From: a virus
Reading direction: 5' to 3' (one strand)
IMG/VR virus record: IMGVR_UViG_3300023174_005420
Location: 1 to 24,801 of that record
Length of the DNA stretch: 24,801 nucleotides
Positions 1-5,381 of the stretch are shown here, in pieces. Positions within the stretch are counted from its first letter, which is position 1. The number at the start of each line of letters is the position of its first letter. The notes under the pieces are model-generated. The model did not search any database. It was not told the DNA's origin and was given only the letters and a program-made list of their open reading frames with translations. The position numbers were made by a program, and so were the translations under genes.

Positions 1-747
1 GCTCGCCCCGCTGCGCCCGGCCCAATCCCGCGCCCGGCTCACTTCGGTGAGGATGTTATTCAAAAGCGTAGCTAAGTCCTTGCGGCGAAACTGCGCCGCC
101 GCGCCTTCTTTTTGCCGATAAGCCCATTCGAGGAACCGCCAATCCTCTTCGCTCACGGCCGCCGCCGCTTTTTTATTTTTCTCCCAAGCACGGCTCGAAG
201 AGGAATCAAGAGGTGTCGAGTCTCGATGGTTGAAGAGGTTTCGGAATCGGGTCAGGGCAGGATGCGGTGGTGCCGGTGTTGGTTCGCATTCGATGACCAA
301 CTCCATGTCCCCTTGGGGGACTATAGGGGTATTATCTATTCTATTCTTATCTAGGTCATCGCTCCGTGATACATCCGTCATATTGGTTGTATGACGGTCT
401 GATGACGTGCTTCTGTATTTTGATGACGCCTTGGCCATCACTGCGCGTCTTTTTGCAGACACTCCATTATGCTCATCGAAGCGTGCAATCTCCACGCCGT
501 CTTCACTTTCCAAAATCCAACCGACCTTTACCAAGGCGGCCCCGAGTCCTTTCAATCCCGTCTTGCGGTCGATAGCTCCGAGGGAGAGCCCTTCAAGGCG
601 TCCGTCCGTGCTCTGGTCGTCGGCCATTGACCATATCCAATACAGCCCACCGATGACCTCGCGCTCGGGCTTGTTTGTGATGTCGCAAATCTTAGCGATC
701 CGAGGATCATCCCAAAGGTTGCTACGCATTTTTATCCAGTTTGACAT
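1..747 (-). CDS. Phage replication-organiser-like protein, C-terminus outside window
   Basis: An open frame runs from ATG at 747 to the left edge without a stop (249 codons), so the gene is partial. The N-terminus (MSNWIKMRSNLWDDPRI) followed by a compact helical region (to about residue 80, ...GAALVKVGWI) looks like the winged-helix N-terminal domain of phage replisome-organiser or replication-initiation proteins. A polar, Ser/Pro-rich linker follows (about 110-185), then a second charged helical segment (EEDWRFLEWAYRQKEG). In this family the N-terminal domain binds the phage origin and the C-terminal part recruits the host helicase or loader; that role is inferred here. The start lies 2 nt after the stop of the preceding 64-aa gene, so it is the most distal visible gene of the early operon. 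A different early DNA-binding protein cannot be excluded. Confidence 0.72.
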   Translation of the reverse strand, partial: MSNWIKMRSNLWDDPRIAKICDITNKPEREVIGGLYWIWSMADDQSTDGRLEGLSLGAIDRKTGLKGLGAALVKVGWILESEDGVEIARFDEHNGVSAKRRAVMAKASSKYRSTSSDRHTTNMTDVSRSDDLDKNRIDNTPIVPQGDMELVIECEPTPAPPHPALTRFRNLFNHRDSTPLDSSSSRAWEKNKKAAAAVSEEDWRFLEWAYRQKEGAAAQFRRKDLATLLNNILTEVSRARDWAGRSGAS

Positions 748-749
748 AC

Positions 750-944
750 TTATTTTTTCTTCCCAAATTGAATCCTATTTTCCCACCAGACGCTGCGCGT
801 CCGGATCCCGCGACTTTCCAGCCAGCGGTCGCAGGCAGCCGAAATCGCCCGGCTGTCGCGCACGGTGAGCCAACCCACGCGGGAATCGCCCTGCACGAGC
901 GAGGGCACGCTCCGGTGGTGGCTGGCATTGTCGTAGCCGTCCAT
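750..944 (-). CDS. Small hypothetical early protein, 64 aa
   Basis: This 64-aa reading frame starts 2 nt after the exonuclease stop and ends 2 nt before the replication-like gene, so it fills its slot exactly. I do not recognise a family. It is rich in Arg, Ser and Trp, has a central amphipathic helix (VRDSRAISAACDRWLESRG) and a basic C-terminus (IQFGKKK). Those traits would fit a small nucleic-acid-binding or replication accessory protein, but this is only inference. A longer in-frame start at 1010 exists but would lie inside the exonuclease gene, so the ATG at 944 is preferred. Confidence 0.55.
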   Translation of the reverse strand: MDGYDNASHHRSVPSLVQGDSRVGWLTVRDSRAISAACDRWLESRGIRTRSVWWENRIQFGKKK

Positions 945-946
945 AC

Positions 947-1531
947 TCACGCCACGGCCTCCTGAGTGCGCGGAGACATCTCGACAAGCCTCCGCAGGCG
1001 GTGGAAGCACGCCAACGTCATGAGCGCATCCTCCAGCGCGTTGTGCGTCTTCCCTGATCGTGAGAACCCGAGCGACGCTGCAATATGGTCCAGAGACAGG
1101 CGAGGCTGCCCATCCTTACCCACCGGCAGGGCAAGAGCGTCCGCCTCGTAGGCGAGCCACGCCGCCGCTTGCAGGTCCACCATCTTGCCCATAGGCCAAG
1201 TCAGGAAATTGCGAGCAAAGGCTGCCCGCAAGAAGTCACGGTCGAAGGCGACATTGCAGCCCGCCATCACCGAGAACCGGCGCGTGCCCAGCCACAAGGC
1301 GAGGTCTTGCATCACATCCAGCTCCGGCCGCCCGTTTTTTTCCAAAAAATCGAGCGTAAAGCCATTCTTCGCCAGCGCCTCCGGCTCACAAATCCACTCA
1401 GGATTTGGCTTAATAATCGCAGTAAAAGCCTCGTTATCCAATGAATCCACCGCCGCCACGCTTAGAAGCGCATTCTTCGAGGTATCAAATCCCCCCGTCT
1501 CTGTGTCGATGACAATCAATCGCGTCTTCAT
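947..1531 (-). CDS. DEDDh 3'-5' exonuclease (DnaQ/RNase T-like)
   Basis: The 194-aa product carries all three exonuclease motifs of the DnaQ-like superfamily: Exo I (VIDTETGG, D9 and E11), Exo II (NVAFD, D97) and Exo III (HNALEDA, H163 and D168), which places it in the DEDDh subgroup. Such enzymes remove nucleotides from 3' ends of DNA or RNA using two metal ions; phages use them in replication, recombination or RNA turnover. It is a single-domain version with no polymerase or BRCT part. The start at 1531 is chosen because a strong GGAGG lies just upstream and the ATG overlaps the DUF551 stop as ATGA; an in-frame ATG at 1567 is less likely. It belongs to the leftward early operon. Confidence 0.92.
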   Translation of the reverse strand: MKTRLIVIDTETGGFDTSKNALLSVAAVDSLDNEAFTAIIKPNPEWICEPEALAKNGFTLDFLEKNGRPELDVMQDLALWLGTRRFSVMAGCNVAFDRDFLRAAFARNFLTWPMGKMVDLQAAAWLAYEADALALPVGKDGQPRLSLDHIAASLGFSRSGKTHNALEDALMTLACFHRLRRLVEMSPRTQEAVA

Positions 1532-1758
1532 TTCGCCTCCTTCGGAGGATTCGGCAGCGGCATCCAATGCAAAACAGCCTCCTCCTCGTGAATGCGATTC
1601 CCAAGAACATTGCGCCAGACATCGCCATCAATGAACCCCGTCCAAACCTCACCACCCAGCGTGTGGATGATGACCGTGTAGCCATCGTCAGGAAGCGTCA
1701 CTGAAGCATCCCGCCACTCCATCTCTGTGTCCTCTGTGTCCTCTGTGGTTATTTTCAT
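1528..1758 (-). CDS. DUF551 domain protein
   Basis: This 76-aa protein matches the DUF551 pattern: a 'W..a...LPd.g..V' start (residues 15-29), a 'GEVWTGFIDGDVW' core and the signature C-terminal HWMPLPNPP. DUF551 proteins are common in phages and prophages, and their function is unknown. The first 12 codons are encoded by a 36-bp repeat shared with the upstream gene, so the N-terminus (MKITTEDTEDTE) is probably an addition to the domain, which proper begins near M13 (MEWRD). Start 1758 is favoured because GGGAGG precedes it and because it overlaps the upstream stop as ATGA. The stop overlaps the exonuclease start in the same way. Confidence 0.85.
   Translation of the reverse strand: MKITTEDTEDTEMEWRDASVTLPDDGYTVIIHTLGGEVWTGFIDGDVWRNVLGNRIHEEEAVLHWMPLPNPPKEAK
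1723..1758 (-). repeat. 36-bp start-codon repeat, copy 1 (DUF551 N-terminus)
   Basis: This 36-bp unit includes the ATG of the DUF551 gene and encodes MKITTEDTEDTE. By eye it matches copy 2 at 1920-1955 at 32 of 36 positions. Its core is a tandem of ACAGAGGAC. Confidence 0.8.
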
Positions 1759-1955
1759 TTTACCTCCCTCGCGTCAGGAACCGAATAAATCTCAACGCAA
1801 TCTCCGACTTGGCGCGTAAACGCATTCCTTCCATCAGCTTTTGCGCTTTTGCCCAAGGCTTCTGCAATGTCGGCAAAATCCTTCACGGAAACCGGCAGCT
1901 TGATCTTTGCCATCACCACCTCCGTGTTCTCTGTGTCCTCTGTGGTCAATTTCAT
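1755..1955 (-). CDS. Small hypothetical protein, 52-66 aa
   Basis: The protein is unknown; its body (MAKIKLPVSVKDFADIAEAL...) is short and acidic-basic mixed, ending in a beta-prone CVEIYSVPDAREVK. Two starts are credible. ATG 1955 overlaps the stop of the 31-aa gene as ATGA and begins with the repeat-encoded MKLTTEDTENTE. ATG 1913 has a strong GGAGGTG Shine-Dalgarno that is itself supplied by the edge of the 36-bp repeat. The shorter 52-aa form may be the ancestral protein, with the repeat having added a second start. The stop overlaps the DUF551 start (ATGA), so the two are translationally coupled. Confidence 0.6.
   Translation of the reverse strand: MKLTTEDTENTEVVMAKIKLPVSVKDFADIAEALGKSAKADGRNAFTRQVGDCVEIYSVPDAREVK
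1920..1955 (-). repeat. 36-bp start-codon repeat, copy 2
   Basis: This second copy again includes an ATG and encodes MKLTTEDTENTE at the start of a different gene. It lies 197 bp upstream of copy 1 in the direction of transcription and carries the GGAG part of the Shine-Dalgarno for the internal start at 1913. Confidence 0.8.
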
Positions 1956-2047
1956 TTTTTCGGGGCCGTTTTTTTTTGCTCAAGAAAACGACGATAAAGC
2001 GCAACGCTCACAGCCGCATTTTGATACAGGGTTGTTGTTTTTTTCAT
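1952..2047 (-). CDS. 31-aa basic small protein
   Basis: This very short frame (MKKTTTLYQNAAVSVALYRR..., ending QKKTAPKK) starts in an ATGA overlap with the stop of the 90-aa gene and ends in an ATGA overlap with the next start. That double coupling is the main reason to believe it. It is strongly basic at both ends with a short helical middle. The function is unknown; it may chiefly serve to carry ribosomes along the operon. Confidence 0.45.
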   Translation of the reverse strand: MKKTTTLYQNAAVSVALYRRFLEQKKTAPKK

Positions 2048-2316
2048 AAAGTGCCAATTTGAGGAGAGAACCGTTGTTTGAGGGGCATCCAGATGTCCCG
2101 CTCTCCGGGCATCGCGGGGATCATCTCGCCAGGGCGGTAGAACCTGCTGTCCTTTACGCGCATGAGCGCCACGCGCATCGTGCCAGCATCGCCCGTAGGA
2201 ATCTGAACTTGCATCAGGTAGCGATTAGGTGTAGGGCGATACACCTTCACCTTCGTAGGCTCCAGAGTCACAGCAGCGGCCGCCGCCGCGTTTTTTTTAT
2301 TTTTTGGATCAGACAT
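2044..2316 (-). CDS. Hypothetical early protein, 90 aa
   Basis: I recognise no family. The N-terminus is a basic and Ala-rich tail (SDPKNKKN then six alanines), followed by a compact beta-rich part (VKVYRPTPNRYLMQVQIP...MRVALMRVKDSRFYRPG...). It starts 3 nt after the stop of the 279-aa HTH gene (TAA-CCT-ATG) and its stop overlaps the 31-aa start, so it is an operon member. No Shine-Dalgarno is obvious; translation probably depends on coupling. Confidence 0.65.
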   Translation of the reverse strand: MSDPKNKKNAAAAAAVTLEPTKVKVYRPTPNRYLMQVQIPTGDAGTMRVALMRVKDSRFYRPGEMIPAMPGERDIWMPLKQRFSPQIGTL

Positions 2317-2319
2317 AGG

Positions 2320-3159
2320 TTAGTTAGTTGAAAGCTCCTCAGCGGCCTCCTGCGACGAAGAGGCCCCTTTGCATAAAATTTTCTGCTCACCCAAATCAGT
2401 GGGTGTCATAGGGGGGGTGTCCAAAAATCCAGACCCCCTCCCCCCGTCCTGATCGACCCGCCGGGCGTCGGCCTCGACCGGCTGGGCGGCGCTAGTGGTG
2501 TCCAAAGTGGCGACCCTCTTGCCTTCTGCGTAGTTAAAGACTTCTGATTCGATATCAGAGACCAGCCCGGCAGCGCTCCCCGATCCGTCCAATCCGCCCG
2601 ATCCGTCCGGCCCCTTTTGTCCCGACCCGCTCCCGTGTGGACCGGTTAGCGGCAGCACCTCAGCTTCGAGGACTGGCAGCGAGGCCAGCATCTCCGCCAG
2701 CTTGTCCTGGCTAACCTCTACCTTCTCCACTCGGCTTGTTGCCTCACCGCTGAGGAGCTGCATCTTGTCCACCATCACGGCCGCAACGATGGCCGCGTCC
2801 TTGGCGTTCTGGATACAAGGCACCAGTTCGATGGCCCTCTCCACCGAAAGCCGGGCAGCCCGCCGAACATCCCGCAATAAATCCTTTTTATCTTGCTCTA
2901 TAGAAAACCCTTCCCGATCTCTCACGGCGCAAACCGTGTTTCGACTCACCCCAAGCGCCCGAGCCTGGGCGGAAATACTCAGCCCCTCGGCGCTCATCCG
3001 AATAATCGCCTGGTAGGCATCCGGCCGGCGGGCAAGCAACCGCTCACCGGTGAACTCCCCGACGCCTTCCAGCTTCTCGGCACTCAATTCCTCAAAATTA
3101 AAAAGAAAAGGCGCGGCAGACTCGGCGGCCTTCATGGATTGCAAAGGGGTGGATTCCAT
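2320..3159 (-). CDS. Helix-turn-helix protein with disordered C-terminus, 279 aa
   Basis: Residues about 48-82 form a resolvase/sigma-like helix-turn-helix (AYQAIIRMSAEGLSISAQAR, then LGVSRNTVCAVRDREG), which indicates DNA binding. A helical segment follows (about 88-165, LLRDVRRAARLSVERAIEL...). From about residue 170 the protein is low-complexity, Gly/Ser/Asp-rich (GPDGSGGLDGSGS) and probably disordered. It resembles HTH proteins that phages use as terminase small subunits or early regulators. Here it lies between an excisionase-like gene and small early genes, which favours a regulator or replication role. An alternative start is M9 (3135). No clear Shine-Dalgarno precedes either start. 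Confidence 0.7.
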   Translation of the reverse strand: MESTPLQSMKAAESAAPFLFNFEELSAEKLEGVGEFTGERLLARRPDAYQAIIRMSAEGLSISAQARALGVSRNTVCAVRDREGFSIEQDKKDLLRDVRRAARLSVERAIELVPCIQNAKDAAIVAAVMVDKMQLLSGEATSRVEKVEVSQDKLAEMLASLPVLEAEVLPLTGPHGSGSGQKGPDGSGGLDGSGSAAGLVSDIESEVFNYAEGKRVATLDTTSAAQPVEADARRVDQDGGRGSGFLDTPPMTPTDLGEQKILCKGASSSQEAAEELSTN

Positions 3160-3180
3160 AAAAAAGAAAAAAAAGCGGCG

Positions 3181-3405
3181 CTAAGTGAGCGACGCGGCCC
3201 ACGGTTTGCGACCAGGGCGGAGATACACCGAGCCACCGATCCGGCCTTCTTCGAGCACGCGCTTGATGCTCGATTCAGGGATCAAAATGCGATCCCCCAG
3301 GCGGACATGAGGAAAAGTCCCGTCATACAGCCTCGACTGAACCGCCGACCTCGACAGGCTCAAAAGTTTGCAGAGCTGCGCCGGTGAATAATGTTGCTCG
3401 ATCAT
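3181..3405 (-). CDS. Excisionase-like (MerR-type HTH) DNA-binding protein
   Basis: The 74-aa product has the pattern of the HTH_17/excisionase family: YSPAQLCKLLSLSRSAVQSR followed by the short wing and LGDRILIPESSIKRVLEEG. In phages such proteins bend att DNA to direct excision or act as early regulators. The start at 3405 overlaps the stop of the 35-aa gene (ATGA) and has GGAGG upstream. A longer in-frame start (3552) would run through the two preceding small genes and is rejected. The gene is not next to the integrase, so a purely regulatory role is possible. Confidence 0.8.
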   Translation of the reverse strand: MIEQHYSPAQLCKLLSLSRSAVQSRLYDGTFPHVRLGDRILIPESSIKRVLEEGRIGGSVYLRPGRKPWAASLT

Positions 3406-3509
3406 TCTCCGATCCTCCAAGCCAGGATTGCCAAAAAAGCCGCAGGACCGAGGGCACAGAGCGCCTCCCAGGTCCATGTAATGTAATGAATCGCGTCGGG
3501 AGTGTTCAT
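3402..3509 (-). CDS. 35-aa single-pass membrane micropeptide
   Basis: This 35-codon frame has a near-ideal Shine-Dalgarno (GGAGGTGGACAAATG) and is coupled at both ends by ATGA overlaps (stop of the 48-aa gene; start of the excisionase-like gene). The product is an acidic N-terminus followed by a hydrophobic segment (ALCALGPAAFLAILAW, about residues 16-31) and a short polar tail, which is a typical small transmembrane peptide. Function is unknown. Confidence 0.6.
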   Translation of the reverse strand: MNTPDAIHYITWTWEALCALGPAAFLAILAWRIGE

Positions 3510-3652
3510 TTGTCCACCTCCACGGAAAACGGCCTAAGCCCGAAAATTTCAAAAAAACGGCGGCGTGCTGCCTCCCGGCTCGACGCCCTCACATAGTCGC
3601 CAAATGGACCGCGCAGCGGATCCATCGCTCTGCACAAAAAAAGGCGGCTCAT
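3506..3652 (-). CDS. Small basic early protein, 48 aa
   Basis: The frame starts at the leftmost copy of the conserved junction (AGGAGGGCCAGATATGAG) and ends in an ATGA overlap with the 35-aa gene. The product is Arg-rich (DYVRASSREAARRRFFEIFG), compatible with an amphipathic nucleic-acid-binding helix. A seven-T run lies just after the start codon; read at that length the frame is open. An internal ATG (codon 10) is also possible. The family is unknown. Confidence 0.6.
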   Translation of the reverse strand: MSRLFLCRAMDPLRGPFGDYVRASSREAARRRFFEIFGLRPFSVEVDK

Positions 3653-3674
3653 ATCTGGCCCTCCTGTGCTTGAC
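3647..3674 (-). repeat. Junction repeat J1 (Shine-Dalgarno plus start)
   Basis: Reading on the minus strand this contains CAGGAGGGCCAGATATGAGC: the Shine-Dalgarno and ATG of the 48-aa gene, and at the same time the codons EGQI-stop of an upstream frame. It differs from J2 at one position over 28 bp. Confidence 0.85.
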
Positions 3675-3679
3675 ATTCA

Positions 3680-3717
3680 GCAGTCAACCGAGTCAACACT
3701 CTTGCAGACTTGACTGC
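3680..3717. promoter_or_regulatory. Inverted repeat upstream of the GIY-YIG-like gene
   Basis: GCAGTCAA at 3680-3687 is the reverse complement of TTGACTGC at 3710-3717, giving 8-bp arms with a 22-bp spacer, between J1 and the plus-strand start at 3766. This may be an operator or promoter element for that gene; no convincing -10/-35 pair is seen. Confidence 0.3.
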
Positions 3718-3765
3718 ATTCCAATAGGTGCTGTCCCAGTCGTTTAAAAAATAATCCTTAAAACT

Positions 3766-4098
3766 ATGCCAAAAATCGCTGACTACACAGTTGCCGGTAA
3801 ATCTGGAACCAAATATCAATTCGAAGTTTATCCGCGTAACACCTCGTGGAAAGAGGTTGGCGCAGTCTATCTGCTTACCAAGCGCGTTATTGGAGCAAAC
3901 GGCAAAGGCACCCACACCAACATCTATGTAGGACAAACTGGAAATATGGCTCAGCGTCACACCGACCATCACAAAGAAGAGTGCTTTGATTCTCATGGCG
4001 CTAATTGCACTTGTGTGTTGGTGGAGCCATCCGAACCCATGCGCCTCAAAATTGAATCTGACATATTACAAGGCGGCAAATGGCCCTGTAATGGCTGA
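3766..4098 (+). CDS. GIY-YIG-like nuclease domain protein, 110 aa
   Basis: The protein has the order expected of a GIY-YIG fold: a first strand with AVYLL (Y35), a second with IYVGQTGN (Y54-V-G56), an Arg in the following helix (R64) and a Glu in the C-terminal helix (RLKIESD, E97). GIY-YIG enzymes cut DNA with one metal ion. It is short for a homing endonuclease and has no separate DNA-binding domain, so a stand-alone nuclease or a derived binding protein is possible. It contains a CTC and other Cys residues (C73, C81, C83). It runs opposite to the surrounding early operon and overlaps the 3' end of the minus-strand 90-aa frame by about 106 bp. No Shine-Dalgarno is visible. Confidence 0.8.
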   Translation: MPKIADYTVAGKSGTKYQFEVYPRNTSWKEVGAVYLLTKRVIGANGKGTHTNIYVGQTGNMAQRHTDHHKEECFDSHGANCTCVLVEPSEPMRLKIESDILQGGKWPCNG

Positions 4099-4265
4099 TC
4101 CTGCGGGTAGTCTCGGATGAGATATTCCGTGTTGTTCGAGTCAGCGATTTCCGTTGCCTCTCCATTTCGGGCCTTTTGGAAAGCCTCCTCGACGGAGCTT
4201 GCGCTGACTTGAAGGCTGGTTTTGAGCGTGTCGATTCGCTCGAGAGAAAAGATTCGCTCGCTCAT
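3993..4265 (-). CDS. Small hypothetical early protein (up to 90 aa)
   Basis: The frame starts at junction repeat J2 with a strong Shine-Dalgarno (AGGAGGGCCAGATATG). Its first 55 residues, which do not overlap the opposing gene, look protein-like (LKTSLQVSASSVEEAFQKAR, NGEATEIADSNNTEYLI). The last third lies antisense to the GIY-YIG-like gene and is less natural, so the gene may have been truncated or extended when that gene arrived. No family is recognised. Confidence 0.5.
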   Translation of the reverse strand: MSERIFSLERIDTLKTSLQVSASSVEEAFQKARNGEATEIADSNNTEYLIRDYPQDQPLQGHLPPCNMSDSILRRMGSDGSTNTQVQLAP

Positions 4266-4287
4266 ATCTGGCCCTCCTGAGCTTGAC
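4260..4287 (-). repeat. Junction repeat J2
   Basis: This is nearly identical to J1 (one mismatch in 28 bp). On the minus strand it codes the tail QAQEGQI of the preceding frame and supplies Shine-Dalgarno and ATG to the 90-aa frame. Confidence 0.85.
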
Positions 4288-4693
4288 GGAAACCCTCATT
4301 CTTGCTCGATTGCGACAACACCGAGATCATTCCCATGAGGCGAGGCACATCCCACACGCAGAGAGTCCCCATGTCCGAGAGGTCATCCAATGGCACGCAG
4401 TCATGCCACAGCACGGTCTTAGCCACTTTTCTCACCCGGCCCTCGATCTGATCCAGTTCCTCCGATGTCAGAAGACGACCTTCTTTCCACAATTCAGAAT
4501 AAGAATACTGCCCAGCTTCTGCGGGATGCTGCCGGATATAAACCCGATTCCCATCCCGGTCTTGTTCATCGTTATGAGATTGAGCGGAGAAAAAACGCTG
4601 TATCCCGCGTCCAAAACTGGATTGCCATAGCCATCTCCATCCTTTCTCTGGCTGTTTCTCTTTTCGCCCTGGTAAAATAAAACCAGCGCTCAT
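4262..4693 (-). CDS. Possible early protein, 143 aa, 5' half antisense to a membrane-protein gene
   Basis: The frame is open from junction J3 to junction J2 with ATGA overlaps at both ends. The C-terminal 68 residues (LTSEELDQIEGRVRKVAKTV ... VPRLMGMISVLSQSS) do not overlap any other gene and look like a genuine small phage protein. The N-terminal half, opposite the plus-strand gene at 4465-4680, is Trp/Arg-rich and looks like antisense sequence. Either the plus-strand gene was inserted just behind the start codon of this gene, or the true start is internal. Confidence 0.4.
   Translation of the reverse strand: MSAGFILPGRKEKQPEKGWRWLWQSSFGRGIQRFFSAQSHNDEQDRDGNRVYIRQHPAEAGQYSYSELWKEGRLLTSEELDQIEGRVRKVAKTVLWHDCVPLDDLSDMGTLCVWDVPRLMGMISVLSQSSKNEGFRQAQEGQI
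4465..4680 (+). CDS. Small C-terminally anchored membrane protein, 71 aa
   Basis: The product has a soluble acidic/basic N-terminal part (MSEDDLLSTIQNKNTAQLL...), a positively charged stretch (RYEIERRKNAVSR) and a single C-terminal transmembrane helix (WIAIAISILSLAVSLFALV, about residues 52-70). This order predicts a cytoplasmic domain tethered to the inner membrane. It is encoded against the early operon. No Shine-Dalgarno is visible. Function is unknown; phage membrane accessory roles such as exclusion or lysis control are possible but unsupported. Confidence 0.6.
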   Translation: MSEDDLLSTIQNKNTAQLLRDAAGYKPDSHPGLVHRYEIERRKNAVSRVQNWIAIAISILSLAVSLFALVK

Positions 4694-4705
4694 ATCTGGC
4701 CCTCC
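4688..4705 (-). repeat. Junction repeat J3
   Basis: This has the same 18-bp core as J1 and J2 (GGAGGGCCAGATATGAGC on the minus strand); the flanking part upstream of the Shine-Dalgarno is diverged. Confidence 0.8.
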
Positions 4706-5163
4706 GTTTGCGCTTGCGCAGTTTCTTGCACCTTGGTTTTATCCCCCCATGGCAGACAACCCCGCAGAATGGTTCCTCTGTGTTGAAAAAGCCCTTGGCA
4801 TACTCCGGGCAGCTCGAGACTTGTTGCCACGGCCCGCAGATCGAGAAGCACTCCAGCAAGCATTGCGGCAGGCCGAAGAAGAGCTTGCCATAGCCAAGTC
4901 ACAAGCCGCTCAGTCACTCGGCTACGACCTATGTCGCTGCGCCTATCCGCCCGGCATATCCATCCGTCAACCAGATGGCAGTCATCGCTGCGAAAAATGC
5001 GGGCGCAATACCGATGAGGATTACTCCTCAAGAGGCGGCGGAGCATACTGAAGCCCCCATACCACCCCTTTGCTAAAGCATAATCTCCCGTCTTGGCCAA
5101 CGTCAGGCACGACGCCCAGGTCAGCCACATTCCCTCGCTGCGGAAAAGAAATCCCTCACTCAT
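4690..5163 (-). CDS. Doubtful 157-aa frame between junctions J4 and J3
   Basis: The frame begins at a good Shine-Dalgarno (GAGGAGGGCAAAATATG) and is joined to both neighbours by ATGA overlaps, which is why it is listed. Its composition (many Trp, Cys, Arg and Leu) is that of antisense to the zinc-ribbon-like gene, and only about the first 37 residues are free of overlap. It may be a short real gene whose original 3' part was replaced, or no gene at all. Confidence 0.25.
   Translation of the reverse strand: MSEGFLFRSEGMWLTWASCLTLAKTGDYALAKGWYGGFSMLRRLLRSNPHRYCARIFRSDDCHLVDGWICRADRRSDIGRSRVTERLVTWLWQALLRPAAMLAGVLLDLRAVATSLELPGVCQGLFQHRGTILRGCLPWGDKTKVQETAQAQTEGQI
4749..5051 (+). CDS. Zinc-ribbon-like small protein, 100 aa
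   Basis: An N-terminal helical part (about residues 8-57, with ADREALQQALRQAEEELAIA likely a coiled coil) is followed by four cysteines spaced as a zinc site: C62-R-C64 and C81-E-K-C84, in YDLCRCAYPP and HRCEKCGRN. Such proteins bind DNA, RNA or protein partners; no enzymatic motif is seen. It is encoded opposite to the early operon inside the J4-J3 segment. No Shine-Dalgarno precedes the ATG. The conserved cysteine layout makes this strand the believable one here. Confidence 0.72.
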   Translation: MADNPAEWFLCVEKALGILRAARDLLPRPADREALQQALRQAEEELAIAKSQAAQSLGYDLCRCAYPPGISIRQPDGSHRCEKCGRNTDEDYSSRGGGAY

Positions 5164-5176
5164 ATTTTGCCCTCCT
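5159..5176 (-). repeat. Junction repeat J4 (diverged)
   Basis: On the minus strand this reads AGGAGGGCAAAATATGAG. It keeps the Shine-Dalgarno, spacing and ATGAG of J1-J3 and codes EEGKI-stop at the end of the RHH protein. Confidence 0.65.
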
Positions 5177-5309
5177 CTTGCTGCTTAGATTTTACCAATC
5201 GGATCAGGAAAGACCTGATCACTTGTCCGGGCTTGAGGCCCTGTTCATCAGCCATGCGGGCTATTTCCCGATGGAGATCGTTCGGTATGCGAATGCTGAA
5301 TGTTTTCAT
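5160..5309 (-). CDS. Ribbon-helix-helix (Arc/CopG-like) regulator, 49 aa
   Basis: The 49-aa product has the RHH layout: a short basic beta strand (MKTFSIRIP), helix A (NDLHREIARMADEQ), a Gly turn and helix B (KPGQVIRSFLIRLVKSK). RHH dimers insert the strand into the major groove of palindromic operators. It is the first gene of the leftward early operon and divides the operator at 5310-5341 with the divergent RHH gene, so it probably represses its own promoter and perhaps the opposite one. The stop overlaps the next frame's start (ATGA). Confidence 0.82.
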   Translation of the reverse strand: MKTFSIRIPNDLHREIARMADEQGLKPGQVIRSFLIRLVKSKQQEEGKI

Positions 5310-5341
5310 TTCGGGTAAATTTATGTTACAAATTTACCGAA
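5310..5341. promoter_or_regulatory. Palindromic operator between divergent RHH genes
   Basis: TTCGGGTAAATTT (5310-5322) and AAATTTACCGAA (5330-5341) are inverted copies apart from one extra G, spaced by ATGTTAC. A related heptamer GTGTTAC lies at 5374-5380. The palindrome abuts the start codon of the leftward RHH gene, where a bound RHH dimer would block its expression. Confidence 0.6.
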
Positions 5342-5381
5342 CCAGCAACAAAAAAATTGCAAAAATTTTATTTGTGTTACA

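Noticed and set aside
407-868. Plus-strand 153-aa frame
   Set aside because: Antisense to the replication-like gene that runs off the left edge; Ser/Arg/Pro-rich with no domain pattern.
3649-3996. Minus-strand 115-aa frame ending in QAQEGQI at junction J1
   Set aside because: Most of it is antisense to the convincing GIY-YIG-like gene and it has no Shine-Dalgarno; only the last about 39 codons, outside that gene, look like a remnant.
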